Assembly: GCF_030623445.1 (NCBI RefSeq)
Contig: NZ_CP130613.1
Coordinates: 3,193,782 to 3,257,781 of the forward strand
Origin: Pseudogemmatithrix spongiicola
GTDB taxonomy: Bacteria > Gemmatimonadota > Gemmatimonadetes > Gemmatimonadales > Gemmatimonadaceae
Length of the DNA: 64,000 nucleotides
Direction of reading: 5' to 3'
In this document: piece by piece, positions 32,455 to 41,298 of the stretch
How the letters are laid out: every line of letters begins with the position of its first letter
Position numbering within the stretch: position 1 is the stretch's first letter
Notes under the pieces: model-generated
Databases searched by the model: none
Seen by the model: only the letters and a program-made list of their open reading frames with translations
What the model was told of the DNA's origin: nothing
Made by a program: the position numbers and the translations under genes

Positions 32455-33762
32455 ATGTCCGCATTTCCCCGTCTGCTGCGCCTGGCACCCGCCGTGCTGG
32501 GCGTTCTGCTTCTGTTTGCCAGCCCCGCCGCCGCCCAGAGCGCCGCGGCGCCGCGGCCGGAGCCGGCCTCCGAACCCCGCCTCCGCGTCTTCCTCGACTG
32601 CCCGACGGGAGGCTGTGACCGCAATTACTTGGTCACCAACCTGCCGTTCGTCCTGTGGACGCAGGATCGGCTCGACGCCGATGTGCATGCGCTGATCACC
32701 GGCCTCGGCACCGCCGCCGGCGGCACTGAGTACACCATTGCGCTGCTCGGCCGCGCCGCCTTCGCCGCCCGCAGCGACACCCTGCGCGCCACGATCGCAC
32801 CGAACAGCACCGACGAGATGCGCCGGCGTGAGATGGCGCGTGTGCTCACCATCGGCTTGCTGCCCTTCGCCGTGCGCGTCAGCGACACGGGCCCGTTCTC
32901 CGTGCGCTACGACGCACCCACCGTGCCCGACGGCGGCATCGGCAGCGTCATTCGTGATCCCTGGAATTTCTGGGTGTACCGCCTGCGCGCCAACGGCAGC
33001 GGCAACGCCGAGACCCTGAACTCCTCGTACAACATCAACGGCAGCGTCAACATCAGTCGCACGACGGAGCTCTGGAAGCTCTCGCTGAACCTGTACGAGG
33101 AATATCGCGCGAATACGTTCACGCTGTCCGATGGCACGGAACCCACCTACATCCTCCGCTCGTCGGATATGTCCGCCCGCGTCGTCCGCAGCGTCACCGA
33201 GCATTGGTCGGTCGGCACGCGCGGCACCGGCGGCCGCTCGGACTTCCGCAACCAGGATGCGTTCGCCGGCATCGACGTCTCCGCGGAATACAACGTGTAT
33301 CCCTGGAAGGAAGCGACCTCGCGCCAGCTGATCGCCGCGCTCGCCCTCGGCGCGCGCCACTTCGACTACCGGGACACGACCATCTTCGACGAAGTGGCCG
33401 AGACGCGTCCCATCGCGCGCGCCATCCTCTCGGGCGAGTCACGCCAGCAGTGGGGCACGCTCGACGCGGCGCTGCGGTACACGCACTTCCTGCACGACGC
33501 CGCGCTCTACAACGTGAGCTTCAACGGGCGAGCCCAGGTGCGCCTCACGCGCGGCCTCGCCGTCGAGCTGCGCGGGGAAGCCGCGAAGGTCAACGACCAG
33601 CTCTACCTGCGGCGCGGCGGCGCCAGCGACGAGGAAGTGCTCACCCGCCAGCGCGCGCTGGCCACCAACTTCCGCATCGGCGGCTCGGTCGGCCTCAGCT
33701 TCACTTTCGGCTCGATCTACAACACCATCGTGAACCCGCGCCTCGACGAGCTCGGGACCTGA
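32455..33762 (+). CDS. Probable outer-membrane beta-barrel protein of unknown function
   Basis: 435 residues from ATG 32455, with a signal peptide (LRLAPAVLGVLLLFASPAAA). The N-terminal part has a distinctive 'VFLDCPTGGCDRNYLVTNLP' segment with two cysteines, then 'FVLWTQDRLDADVHALIT' and 'GGTEYTIALLGR'. From about residue 190 on, alternating hydrophobic/polar strands (for example 'LYNVSFNGRAQVRLTRGLAV') suggest a beta barrel, although the last residues are not the classical terminal aromatic. I do not know its function. It follows the ATP-grasp gene in the same direction after 87 bases and converges with the VOC-family gene. Confidence 0.75.
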   Translation: MSAFPRLLRLAPAVLGVLLLFASPAAAQSAAAPRPEPASEPRLRVFLDCPTGGCDRNYLVTNLPFVLWTQDRLDADVHALITGLGTAAGGTEYTIALLGRAAFAARSDTLRATIAPNSTDEMRRREMARVLTIGLLPFAVRVSDTGPFSVRYDAPTVPDGGIGSVIRDPWNFWVYRLRANGSGNAETLNSSYNINGSVNISRTTELWKLSLNLYEEYRANTFTLSDGTEPTYILRSSDMSARVVRSVTEHWSVGTRGTGGRSDFRNQDAFAGIDVSAEYNVYPWKEATSRQLIAALALGARHFDYRDTTIFDEVAETRPIARAILSGESRQQWGTLDAALRYTHFLHDAALYNVSFNGRAQVRLTRGLAVELRGEAAKVNDQLYLRRGGASDEEVLTRQRALATNFRIGGSVGLSFTFGSIYNTIVNPRLDELGT

Positions 33763-33765
33763 CGC

Positions 33766-34155
33766 TCAGTCGCTGACGGCCATCGCGAACGTCACGACGT
33801 TCCCGCCGGGCTCACGCACGCAGATCTCCTCCATGCCGTAGAACGTCTTGCGGCGCGGAAAGACGATCGGGGCGCCTTCGACCGCCTCGATCGTCGCGTC
33901 GAGATCCATCACCTCGAGGAACAGGAACGTCCCGCCGCCCGGCGCGTCCGACAGCGCCGGGACGTCCGAGGCCACGCTCGCGCGCGTCTGGTACATGATC
34001 TCCAGGCCGCTCTTCTCGAGGATCGCGAACCCCAGCCGCCCCTCGTGCGGCACCTCGGCGGTCTTCTCGAACCCCAAGGCATCCCAGAATGCGAGGCAGG
34101 GTTCGATCTCGTCCACGAGCATGATCGGCGTGATGCGCTTCAGCCAGTTGGCCAT
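33766..34155 (-). CDS. VOC-superfamily (glyoxalase/bleomycin-resistance-type) protein
   Basis: 129 residues from ATG 34155, two bases after the amidohydrolase stop. The single VOC unit pair is evident: 'ITPIMLVDEIEPCLAFWDAL' at the start and 'TFYGMEEICVREPGGNVVTF' at the end, the latter being the usual 'REPGGNVV' motif that supplies a metal-binding Glu in active members. Function could be a lyase, an isomerase or a binding protein and cannot be narrowed. It is probably co-translated with the amidohydrolase. Confidence 0.87.
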   Translation of the reverse strand: MANWLKRITPIMLVDEIEPCLAFWDALGFEKTAEVPHEGRLGFAILEKSGLEIMYQTRASVASDVPALSDAPGGGTFLFLEVMDLDATIEAVEGAPIVFPRRKTFYGMEEICVREPGGNVVTFAMAVSD

Positions 34156-34157
34156 CG

Positions 34158-35585
34158 TCAGTTCCCCTGCCGCGCCGCGGCGTGCTTGCGCCGGATGCGC
34201 TCCAGCCCCTCGGCGATCTCCGTCGCCGAGACCCAGCGCCCACGCACCATGACGCCGTGGCGCTGCGTGAGATTGGCCAGGTCGGCTGTCGGGTCGGCAT
34301 CGAGCAGCACGAGGTCGGCCCATTGGCCCACGGCCACCGTGCCGAAGCTTCCGTCGCGCTTGAGGCTCTCGCGCACGTAGCGCCCGACGTTCCGCGTGCC
34401 GCTCTCCAGCACCTGCTGCGGCGAAAGCCCCGCCGCGCGCGCCACCTGCAGCTCGCGATGCAGCGCGTAGCCCGGCACGTTGAACATTTGCGGCGAGTCC
34501 GTCCCCATCAGCAACGGCGCACCCGCATCGGCCAGCGCCTTCAGCATCTCGCGACGCAGCGCCAGGTACCGCGCCCGGCGCGCCGGCGTCATGCGCTGGT
34601 TCTCGTCGGCCAGCGCGCGACCCCGCTTCTGGTTCATCCACGCCGTCACCTGCTGCGCCGACACGTACTGCATCTCCGGCAACGCCGCGAGCTCCTCCGG
34701 CGTGGCGTCGTTGTAGAAGTTCTCCCACAGGTACATGGTCGGCACGTTCCACACGCTGCGCTCGCGCGCCATCCGCGCGAGCTGCGGAAACTTCGCCGGG
34801 TCGACGGCATCGATGATGTCACCCAGCTGGTTGCCCGGCGCATAGACGGAGGAGTCACGCACCGCAGCCTCGAGATAGCCGTCGACGTGATCGATCGTCG
34901 CGATACCGCCCTGCATGGCGTGCACGATGCCCACGTCGAACGGGATGTGCCCGCCATACGTGAGCCCCTGCGCCCGCATCTCGGCCACGGCGGCGTCCCA
35001 GGTCGCGCGGCTCACGCCCGGATGGATCTTCACGAGGTCGTAGCCCGTCGCCTTCGCCTGCCGCACCAGCGCCACGGCCGCCTCGGGCGTCGGCGCGCTG
35101 TTGCCGTTCAGCGACGGCGCCGCCGGGAAGAACTGCGGCCCGAGCATGCTCCCGCGCGAAAGTTCGTCGCGCAGGGAGATCTGGTACGGGGCGCCCAGCA
35201 TCCCGCGGATCGTCGTGATGCCGTTCGCGACGTAGAGGAACATGATGTCCTCCAGCTGCTCGCGGGTCGGGTTGCCCGGCGGCACATGCGCGTGCATCTC
35301 CGCGAGCCCCGGCATCAGGAACTTGCCGCGCGCGTCGATGCGCTGCGCACCCGCCGGCACCGGCGTCGACGCACTCGGCCCGAGCGCCGCGATCTTGCCG
35401 TCGCGTACGATGACGGTGTGGTTGGTCAGTCGGCGATCGCCGTCCATCGTCAGGACGGTGGCGTTTGTGAACGCGACGGGCGCCGACTGCGCGGCCAGCG
35501 GGGACGCGGCCATCAGCGCCGCCGCGAAGGTGACGAGCGCGGTCGCGATCGGCGTCGCGCGGCGGAAGGACGGGGAACGAGACAT
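34158..35585 (-). CDS. Secreted metal-dependent amidohydrolase
   Basis: 475 residues from ATG 35585, with TGGAGA upstream. A signal peptide (TALVTFAAALMAASPLAAQ) indicates export. The amidohydrolase-superfamily ligands are visible: H98-x-H100 (MPGLAEMHAH), a Lys in 'YDLVKIHPG', His in 'TYGGHIPFD', His in 'TIDHVDG' and Asp in 'LMGTDSPQM'. The closing 'VAVGQWADLVLLDADP' is the standard composite-domain ending. Such secreted members often act on dipeptides, imides or other small amides. It is divergent from the VKOR gene and followed at once by the VOC gene. Confidence 0.9.
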   Translation of the reverse strand: MSRSPSFRRATPIATALVTFAAALMAASPLAAQSAPVAFTNATVLTMDGDRRLTNHTVIVRDGKIAALGPSASTPVPAGAQRIDARGKFLMPGLAEMHAHVPPGNPTREQLEDIMFLYVANGITTIRGMLGAPYQISLRDELSRGSMLGPQFFPAAPSLNGNSAPTPEAAVALVRQAKATGYDLVKIHPGVSRATWDAAVAEMRAQGLTYGGHIPFDVGIVHAMQGGIATIDHVDGYLEAAVRDSSVYAPGNQLGDIIDAVDPAKFPQLARMARERSVWNVPTMYLWENFYNDATPEELAALPEMQYVSAQQVTAWMNQKRGRALADENQRMTPARRARYLALRREMLKALADAGAPLLMGTDSPQMFNVPGYALHRELQVARAAGLSPQQVLESGTRNVGRYVRESLKRDGSFGTVAVGQWADLVLLDADPTADLANLTQRHGVMVRGRWVSATEIAEGLERIRRKHAAARQGN

Positions 35586-35663
35586 CGGCGGTCTCCAGAC
35601 GTGGGACGGCACGCGGCGTGAGGATGGGGGCGCGCGCATCGTTCGGCATTAACTTACGCGACG

Positions 35664-36140
35664 ATGGATTCCCCCGTTCACGCCGAGCCGCGCCGCGGCA
35701 TCCTTGGGCTGTCGTGGCGCCAGTGCGTCGCGCTGCTCGCGCTGGTGAACGCCTTCGTGGCCACCTATCTGCATCTCTGGAAGATCGGAAAGGCCGGCGC
35801 GCTCGCCTGCGGCGGTGGCGGCGGCTGCCAGATCGTCCAATACAGCCCCTGGAGCTACTTCTTCGGGGTCGACGTCGCGCTCATCGGCGCCGTAGGCTAC
35901 TCCACGCTGTTCCTGGTGGCCGCGATCGGCAGCCTTCCGCGCTTCGAGGACCTGCGGGCCTTCGCGCTGACGCAGATGGCCCTCGTCTACGCGGCATTCC
36001 TCTTCACCCTGCGGCTCAAGTGGGCGGAGTTCTACAAGCTCCGTACCTTCTGCCCCTGGTGCGCCATCAGCGCCGTCTCCATCACGATCTTGGTCGTGAT
36101 CGTCACCCTGGAGTGGCGGCGGCAGCGGACGCCGCAGTAG
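35664..36140 (+). CDS. Vitamin K epoxide reductase (VKOR)-family membrane protein
   Basis: 158 residues with four membrane helices. The loop cysteines C49 and C55 (ALACGGGGGCQIVQYSPWS) and the active-site C130-P-W-C133 motif (TFCPWCAISA) are all present. Bacterial VKOR reoxidises a periplasmic DsbA-like partner using quinone and so drives disulfide formation. No thioredoxin domain is fused and no DsbA gene lies beside it. It is followed by a strong terminator. Confidence 0.93.
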   Translation: MDSPVHAEPRRGILGLSWRQCVALLALVNAFVATYLHLWKIGKAGALACGGGGGCQIVQYSPWSYFFGVDVALIGAVGYSTLFLVAAIGSLPRFEDLRAFALTQMALVYAAFLFTLRLKWAEFYKLRTFCPWCAISAVSITILVVIVTLEWRRQRTPQ

Positions 36141-36152
36141 GACCCCAAGACG

Positions 36153-36190
36153 AACGCGGGGGCCGGCAGCAGCCGGCCCCCGCGTTTCTT
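36153..36190 (+). terminator. Strong rho-independent terminator between VKOR and tRNA-Phe
   Basis: A 15-bp perfect stem (AACGCGGGGGCCGGC pairing with its complement) with an AGCA loop ends in TTTCTT on the plus strand, about 12 bases after the VKOR stop. Read on the minus strand it also follows tRNA-Phe, so it may serve both genes, although the T tract is weaker that way. Confidence 0.88.
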
Positions 36191-36201
36191 GGTCGATCCA
36201 G

Positions 36202-36274
<73 letters not shown>

Positions 36275-36285
36275 GTAAGTCCTGA

Positions 36286-36314
36286 AAGCTAAACACCTTG
36301 GGGCGCGCACTCAA
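36286..36314 (-). promoter_or_regulatory. Sigma-70-type promoter of tRNA-Phe (TTGAGT-17-TAGCTT)
   Basis: On the minus strand, TTGAGT at 36314-36309 and TAGCTT at 36291-36286 are spaced by 17 bases. The -10 ends 11 bases before the mature tRNA 5' end, a usual distance for a short tRNA leader. Confidence 0.6.
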
Positions 36315-36398
36315 GGACGCAACTCCTGAGCGCCCCCGCGCGTCTTATTACTCGGACGGGGCCGCGTGGCCCCCCTCACCTTGGCCCCGCCACCCCGC

Positions 36399-37562
36399 AT
36401 GTTCCGACTCCTCGCCGCCCTGTGGACGGCGGCGCTGTTTGTCCCGCCCATCCTTGCTGCGCAGTCGCGCCGGGCGGCGCCGATGACCCCTGCGGCGCTC
36501 CGCACGAGACTCGAGGCCTTCGCGCACGATTCCATGCGGGGCCGCATGACAGGCACCGCGGACCACCGCCGCGCGACCGCCTACATCGCCGCCGAGCTCC
36601 GGCGCCTCGGCCTCGAACCCGCCGGCGACAGCGGCAGCTTCCTGCAACGCGTCCCGCTGCTGGGCACCGCGCTCGACACCGCCACCACCTTCAATGTCGT
36701 CGCAATCCTGCCCGGCAGCGATCCGGTGTTGCGCGCCGAATACGTGGCGCTGGGCGCACACAGCGACCACGTCGGCGTCGGACGGCCCGTCGACCGTGAT
36801 TCGCTGCGAGCCTTCCACCTCGGGCTCCGCCGCGCCCAACTCGCGGCCGGCGGACGCGTCACGCCGGAGGTGTACGCCTCCGTCCGGGTCAACATGGACT
36901 CGATACGTCGTCGGCACCCGACGCCGCGGCTCGATTCCATCTACAACGGCGCCGACGACGATGGCAGCGGTGCCATGGGCCTGCTCGAGGTGGCGCGCGC
37001 GATGGCCACCGAACGCACCCGCCCGAGACGCTCCATCCTCTTCGTCTGGCACACGGGCGAGGAAGGCGGGCTGTTCGGCGCCGAGCACTTCACGGACCAT
37101 CCGACGGTGCCGCGCGAGAGCATCGTCGCGCAGGTGAACCTCGACATGATCGGCCGCGGGGGGCGCGGCGAGGAACGCGGCGCTGGGCCGCGCTACCTGC
37201 AGTTGATCGGCGCCCGCCGCTTGTCGTCGCAACTCGGCGACGTGATCGATGAGGTCAACCGACGCGGGCGCTATCGCTGGGCCTTCGACTACCAGTACGA
37301 CGCACCCGGACACCCTGAGCAGTTCTACTGCCGCTCCGACCACTACATGTACGCCCGCCACGGGATTCCCGTGGTGTTCATGACCACCGGCAGTCACGCC
37401 GACTACCACCAGGTCACCGACGAAGTGCAGTACATTGATTTCGAGAAGCTGGCCCGGGTGACGTCGTTCACGCGCGACCTCGCGCGGGCCATCGCCGATC
37501 GCCCCGCCCGCCTGGTAGTCGACAGACCTCGCCCCAATCCCCGCGGCACCTGCATCCAATGA
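36399..37562 (+). CDS. Secreted M28-family zinc aminopeptidase
   Basis: 387 residues from ATG 36399 (an ATG at 36366 is less likely), with a signal peptide (LLAALWTAALFVPPILAAQ). The two-zinc M28 site is complete: H121-x-D123 (GAHSDHVG), the bridging Asp in 'NGADDDGSGAMGLLE' (about 186-188), E221-E222 (HTGEEGGLFGAEHF), D249 (NLDMIGR) and a late His in 'TTGSHADYHQVTD'. It cleaves N-terminal amino acids or acts as a carboxypeptidase; specificity is not readable. Its stop overlaps the first M16 gene (ATGA). Confidence 0.93.
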   Translation: MFRLLAALWTAALFVPPILAAQSRRAAPMTPAALRTRLEAFAHDSMRGRMTGTADHRRATAYIAAELRRLGLEPAGDSGSFLQRVPLLGTALDTATTFNVVAILPGSDPVLRAEYVALGAHSDHVGVGRPVDRDSLRAFHLGLRRAQLAAGGRVTPEVYASVRVNMDSIRRRHPTPRLDSIYNGADDDGSGAMGLLEVARAMATERTRPRRSILFVWHTGEEGGLFGAEHFTDHPTVPRESIVAQVNLDMIGRGGRGEERGAGPRYLQLIGARRLSSQLGDVIDEVNRRGRYRWAFDYQYDAPGHPEQFYCRSDHYMYARHGIPVVFMTTGSHADYHQVTDEVQYIDFEKLARVTSFTRDLARAIADRPARLVVDRPRPNPRGTCIQ

Positions 37563-38947
37563 TGCCGCCTTCGCCTTCCCGTCCTCCGTCGCTGATGCGC
37601 CACCTCGCTTCCGCCATCGCCGCCTTGGCCCTGAGCTCCTCGCTCGCCGCCCAAGGCCCGCTCCGTGTGCCCGTCACGGTCGACACCCTGCCCAACGGCC
37701 TCACGCTCATCATCCACCGGGATCCGAGCGTACCGGTCGTCACCACCAACGTCTGGTACCACGTCGGCTCCGGCGACGAGAAGGTGGGCCGCACAGGCTT
37801 CGCCCATCTCTTCGAGCACCTCATGTTCATGGGTTCGAAGAACGCGCCGTATCCCCAGTTCGACCGCCTGCTGGAGGCGGCCGGCGCCAACAACAACGGG
37901 TCGACGAATCCCGACCGCACCAACTACTACGAGTCGGGCCCGGCCTCCGCGCTGCCGCTCATGCTCTGGCTCGAGGCGGATCGCCTCGGCTGGATGCTCG
38001 AGACCATGGACGCGCCCAAGGTCGATCTCCAGCGCGACGTGGTGAAGAACGAGCGGCGGCAGAGCTACGAGAACCAGCCCTACGGCCTCGCCTTCGAGCA
38101 TCTCGTTGCGGCCATCTATCCCAAGGGCCATCCGTACTCGTGGAGCACCATCGGCTCCATGGCCGATCTCTCGGCGGCATCGCTCGAGGACGTCAAGGAT
38201 TTCTTCCGCACCTATTACACGCCGAACAACGCCAGCATCGTCGTGGCCGGTGCGGTGAACGTGGACTCCGTGCGCGCCCTCGCGCGTCAGATGTTCGGTG
38301 AGATCCCGCGCGGACCGGCCATCGAACGCCCGCGCCCGGCGCCCTTCACGCTGCGCGACACGACCATCGTCCTCGAAGACCGCGTGCAGCTGCCGCGCGT
38401 CTACCTCGCCTGGCACGCCGTGCCGGAGTTCTCCGCCGACGATGCCGCGCTTGACGTCGCCGCGTACATCCTCGCCGGCGCGCGCAACTCGCGCCTGACC
38501 CAGGCATTGGTCTTCCAGCGCGAACTCGCGACCAACGCCAGCGCCTTCAACTCGTCGAAGCGCCTCGACGGTGATTTCCAGGTCGTCGCCACGGCGCGCC
38601 CCGGCATCGCGCTCGATTCCCTGACGCGCGTCATCGACGCCGAGCTGCGCCGCCTCGCCAGCGAGCCGCCCACCGCGCGCGAGCTCGAGCAGGCGAAGAA
38701 CAGCATCGAGGCGTCATTCCTCAACGGCCTCGAGTTCGTCGATGCCAAGGCGGATCGCCTCAACGCGTACTACTACGCGACCGGCACGCCCGACTACTTC
38801 CAGCAGGATCTCGATCGCTATCGCCGCGTCACCGCCGCCGATGTCTCGCGCGTGGTCCGGCAGTATCTCCTCACCGGCCGCGTCACGCTCTCCGTCGTGC
38901 CGCAGGGCCGCACCAATCTCGCCGCCACGCCGAGGGTGACGCAGTGA
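37559..38947 (+). CDS. Secreted M16-family zinc peptidase, catalytic subunit (pair 1)
   Basis: 462 residues from ATG 37559, with a signal peptide after a short leader (HLASAIAALALSSSLAAQ). The inverted zinc motif HLFEH is at residues 83-87 with the distal Glu165 (VVKNERRQSYEN), so it should be catalytic. The two M16 halves are about 40-220 and 230-430. Like pitrilysin and processing peptidase, it probably acts as a chamber with a second subunit. The next gene, a zinc-less M16 homologue, overlaps it by 4 bases and is the natural partner. Located between an M28 peptidase and that partner. Confidence 0.93.
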   Translation: MMPPSPSRPPSLMRHLASAIAALALSSSLAAQGPLRVPVTVDTLPNGLTLIIHRDPSVPVVTTNVWYHVGSGDEKVGRTGFAHLFEHLMFMGSKNAPYPQFDRLLEAAGANNNGSTNPDRTNYYESGPASALPLMLWLEADRLGWMLETMDAPKVDLQRDVVKNERRQSYENQPYGLAFEHLVAAIYPKGHPYSWSTIGSMADLSAASLEDVKDFFRTYYTPNNASIVVAGAVNVDSVRALARQMFGEIPRGPAIERPRPAPFTLRDTTIVLEDRVQLPRVYLAWHAVPEFSADDAALDVAAYILAGARNSRLTQALVFQRELATNASAFNSSKRLDGDFQVVATARPGIALDSLTRVIDAELRRLASEPPTARELEQAKNSIEASFLNGLEFVDAKADRLNAYYYATGTPDYFQQDLDRYRRVTAADVSRVVRQYLLTGRVTLSVVPQGRTNLAATPRVTQ

Positions 38948-40392
38948 CCCGCGCCCGCCTCCTGATCCTCAGCGCGCTCGCGCTGCCGTTCGTCTCCGTC
39001 CACGCGCAGCAGCCGGCCTTCGACCGCACGCGCCCGCCCACGCTCGGCGCCGCGCCCACGCTGACCATTCCCAGCGTGCGCGCCAGCCGCCTCTCCAGTG
39101 GAGCCGCGCTCAAGGTGGTCGAGCAACGCGAGCTGCCGCTCGTCCACGTCACGCTGCAGTTCGCCGGCGGCGGCCGCCTCGACAACGACATGCCCGGCCT
39201 CGCGAGCTTCGTCGCCACGATGGTGCGCGAAGGCGCCGGCACGCGTGACGCCAACGCGTTGCAGAGCGAACTCGCCTACCTCGGCGCGACGCTCTCCGCC
39301 AACGCCGACTGGGACAACACCAGCATCACGCTGCGCGTCGCCAAGCGCAATCTCGACGCCGCGCTCGACCTGATGGCCGATGTCGTGCTGCGCCCGACCT
39401 TCGCCGCCGCCGATGTGCGCCGGCAGCGCGACCTCCGCCTCGCCGCCCTGCTGCAGCAGCGGGATCAGCCGCGCACGCTCGCGACGATGACGTTCAATCG
39501 CGCGCTCTTCCCGGCCGGCCACCCGTACCGGCAGTCCCTCGGCGGCGACTCCGCCTCCACCGCCGCGCTCGATTCCGCCGTCGTGCGCGCCTTCCATGAC
39601 GGCGCCTACCGCCCGCTCCGCGCGACGTTCACCGTCGTCGGGGACATCGACGAGACCGAGGCGCGCAGTCAGTTGGACCGGCGCTTCGGCAACTGGGCCA
39701 TCCGTGGAGCCGAGCGGCGGCCCGCGCCCGTCCTCGTCGCGGCGACGCGCAGCCCGGCGCGCCGCGTCATCCTCGTCGATAAGCCGGGAGCCGCGCAGTC
39801 CGTCATCATGATCGGGGCCCCCGGCCTCGAGCGCACGACGCCGGACTATGCGGCCATCCAGGTGATGAACACCATCCTCGGCGGGTCCTTCTCGTCGCGC
39901 CTCAACACCACGCTGCGCGAGACCAAGGGCTACACCTATGGCGCAAGCTCCGGCTTCCAGTGGCGACCGCTGCCCGGCGCCTTCGTCGCCAGCTCCGACG
40001 TGCGCACGGATGTCACGGACAGTTCGCTCGTCGAGTTCTTCCGGGAGATCCGCACGCTGCGCGACACGCTCGTGAGCGAGGGTGAGCTCGCGCGCGCCAA
40101 GGCGTTCATCGCGCTCGGCATCCCCGGTGACTTCGAGTCCACCGCGCAGATCGCCGGCCAAGTCACGGCGCTCGCGCTGTTCAACTTGCCGCTCGCTTGG
40201 CTGCAGGAGTACGTCGCCGCCGTGAACGCGGTGACCGCGGCCGACGTGCAGCGTGTGGCGCGTCGCTACGTGCCGGACGATGCGGCAACGGTCATCGTGG
40301 TCGGCGACCTCGCGAAGGTCCGCGCCGGCATCGAAGCCTTGAACCTCGGGCCCGTCACGGTCGTGCCGGTCGAGGAGCTCGCGCGCCCGTGA
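38944..40392 (+). CDS. Secreted M16-family protein lacking the zinc motif (partner subunit, pair 1)
   Basis: 482 residues from GTG 38944, with a signal peptide (LLILSALALPFVSVHAQ). The fold is M16 (for example 'LGATLSANADWDNTSITLRV', 'GGSFSSRLNTTLRETKGYTY'). The site where HxxEH should lie reads 'ASFVATMVREG', so the protein cannot bind zinc there. The kept 'RETKGYTYGASS' Arg/Tyr segment is the substrate-binding motif that such partners provide in trans. It is translationally coupled to the catalytic subunit before it and to the prephenate dehydratase after it. Confidence 0.92.
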   Translation: MTRARLLILSALALPFVSVHAQQPAFDRTRPPTLGAAPTLTIPSVRASRLSSGAALKVVEQRELPLVHVTLQFAGGGRLDNDMPGLASFVATMVREGAGTRDANALQSELAYLGATLSANADWDNTSITLRVAKRNLDAALDLMADVVLRPTFAAADVRRQRDLRLAALLQQRDQPRTLATMTFNRALFPAGHPYRQSLGGDSASTAALDSAVVRAFHDGAYRPLRATFTVVGDIDETEARSQLDRRFGNWAIRGAERRPAPVLVAATRSPARRVILVDKPGAAQSVIMIGAPGLERTTPDYAAIQVMNTILGGSFSSRLNTTLRETKGYTYGASSGFQWRPLPGAFVASSDVRTDVTDSSLVEFFREIRTLRDTLVSEGELARAKAFIALGIPGDFESTAQIAGQVTALALFNLPLAWLQEYVAAVNAVTAADVQRVARRYVPDDAATVIVVGDLAKVRAGIEALNLGPVTVVPVEELARP

Positions 40393-41279
40393 GCGACCGC
40401 GCGCGCTTGCGCATCGCCTTCCAGGGCGAGCTGGGCTCGTTCTCCGACGAGGCCATCCAGCAGCTCTATGGCGGCGATGTGCAGCGCCTCCCGTACCGTG
40501 ACTTCGCCGACGTCACGGCGTCGGTCGCGTCGGGCGTGGCCGACCGCGGCGTGCTGCCCATCGAGAACACCATGGCCGGCTCCATCGCCGGTGCGCACGA
40601 CGCGATCTCCGCGATGCCGGGCCTGCACGTGGTCGCCGAAACGGTGGTCGCCGTGCACCACTGCCTCCTCGGCCCACCGACGACGACCTTCGAGCAGGTG
40701 ACCAGCGTGCTTTGTCACCCCGTCGCGCTCGCCCAGTGCCAGCAGTTCTTCGCCGAGAATCCGCAGCTTGAGGTGCATCCGTCGTACGACACGGCAGGTG
40801 CGGCGATGGACGTGTCGAAGATCGCCGATCCCGCATTTGCGGCGGTCGCCAGCCGACGCGCGGCGCTGCATTACGACCTCAAGGTGCTTCGCGCCGACAT
40901 CGAGGACCGCGCCGATAACCAGACGCGCTTCCTCGCACTCTCGCGCGCGCCCCAGCCGCTGCCCAACGGCACGCCGGCTCGCACCATGGTGATGGTCACC
41001 ACCGGCGACGCCCCAGGCTCGCTGCTCGCCGTGCTGACACCCCTCGCCACGCACGGCGTGAGCATCCGCCGCCTCGAGTCCCGGCCCACCGGCGAACCCT
41101 GGAGCTACCGCTTCTTCATCGAGTTCGACCATCAGGTCGGTGACGAGCGCGCCGAGGCGGTGATGCAGGAGATCGCCGCACGGAGTGCGTCGGCGCGCTT
41201 CTTCGGGACCTTCCCGCGATGGGGCGCGGGCCGGCGCGGCAGCATCGGCTGGAGCTCCGGGGCAATCTCACCCGTGTGA
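40389..41279 (+). CDS. pheA: Prephenate dehydratase with ACT domain
   Basis: 296 residues from GTG 40389, overlapping the preceding M16 stop. It converts prephenate to phenylpyruvate in phenylalanine synthesis. The PDT domain spans about residues 8-185, starting 'IAFQGELGSFSDEA' and including the catalytic 'DNQTRFLAL' (Thr-Arg-Phe). The ACT domain (~200-275) keeps the 'ESRP' phenylalanine-binding motif, so feedback inhibition is expected. No chorismate mutase domain is fused. Its coupling to secreted peptidase genes is unusual for a cytoplasmic biosynthetic enzyme. It converges with queF. Confidence 0.95.
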   Translation: MSDRARLRIAFQGELGSFSDEAIQQLYGGDVQRLPYRDFADVTASVASGVADRGVLPIENTMAGSIAGAHDAISAMPGLHVVAETVVAVHHCLLGPPTTTFEQVTSVLCHPVALAQCQQFFAENPQLEVHPSYDTAGAAMDVSKIADPAFAAVASRRAALHYDLKVLRADIEDRADNQTRFLALSRAPQPLPNGTPARTMVMVTTGDAPGSLLAVLTPLATHGVSIRRLESRPTGEPWSYRFFIEFDHQVGDERAEAVMQEIAARSASARFFGTFPRWGAGRRGSIGWSSGAISPV

Positions 41280-41298
41280 GCCGCGCTCCGGCGCAGCC

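Noticed and set aside
32451..32456. TACAAT as a -10 element for the outer-membrane-protein gene
   Set aside because: It overlaps the chosen start codon at 32455, has no -35 at 17 bases, and would put the transcript start inside the signal peptide.
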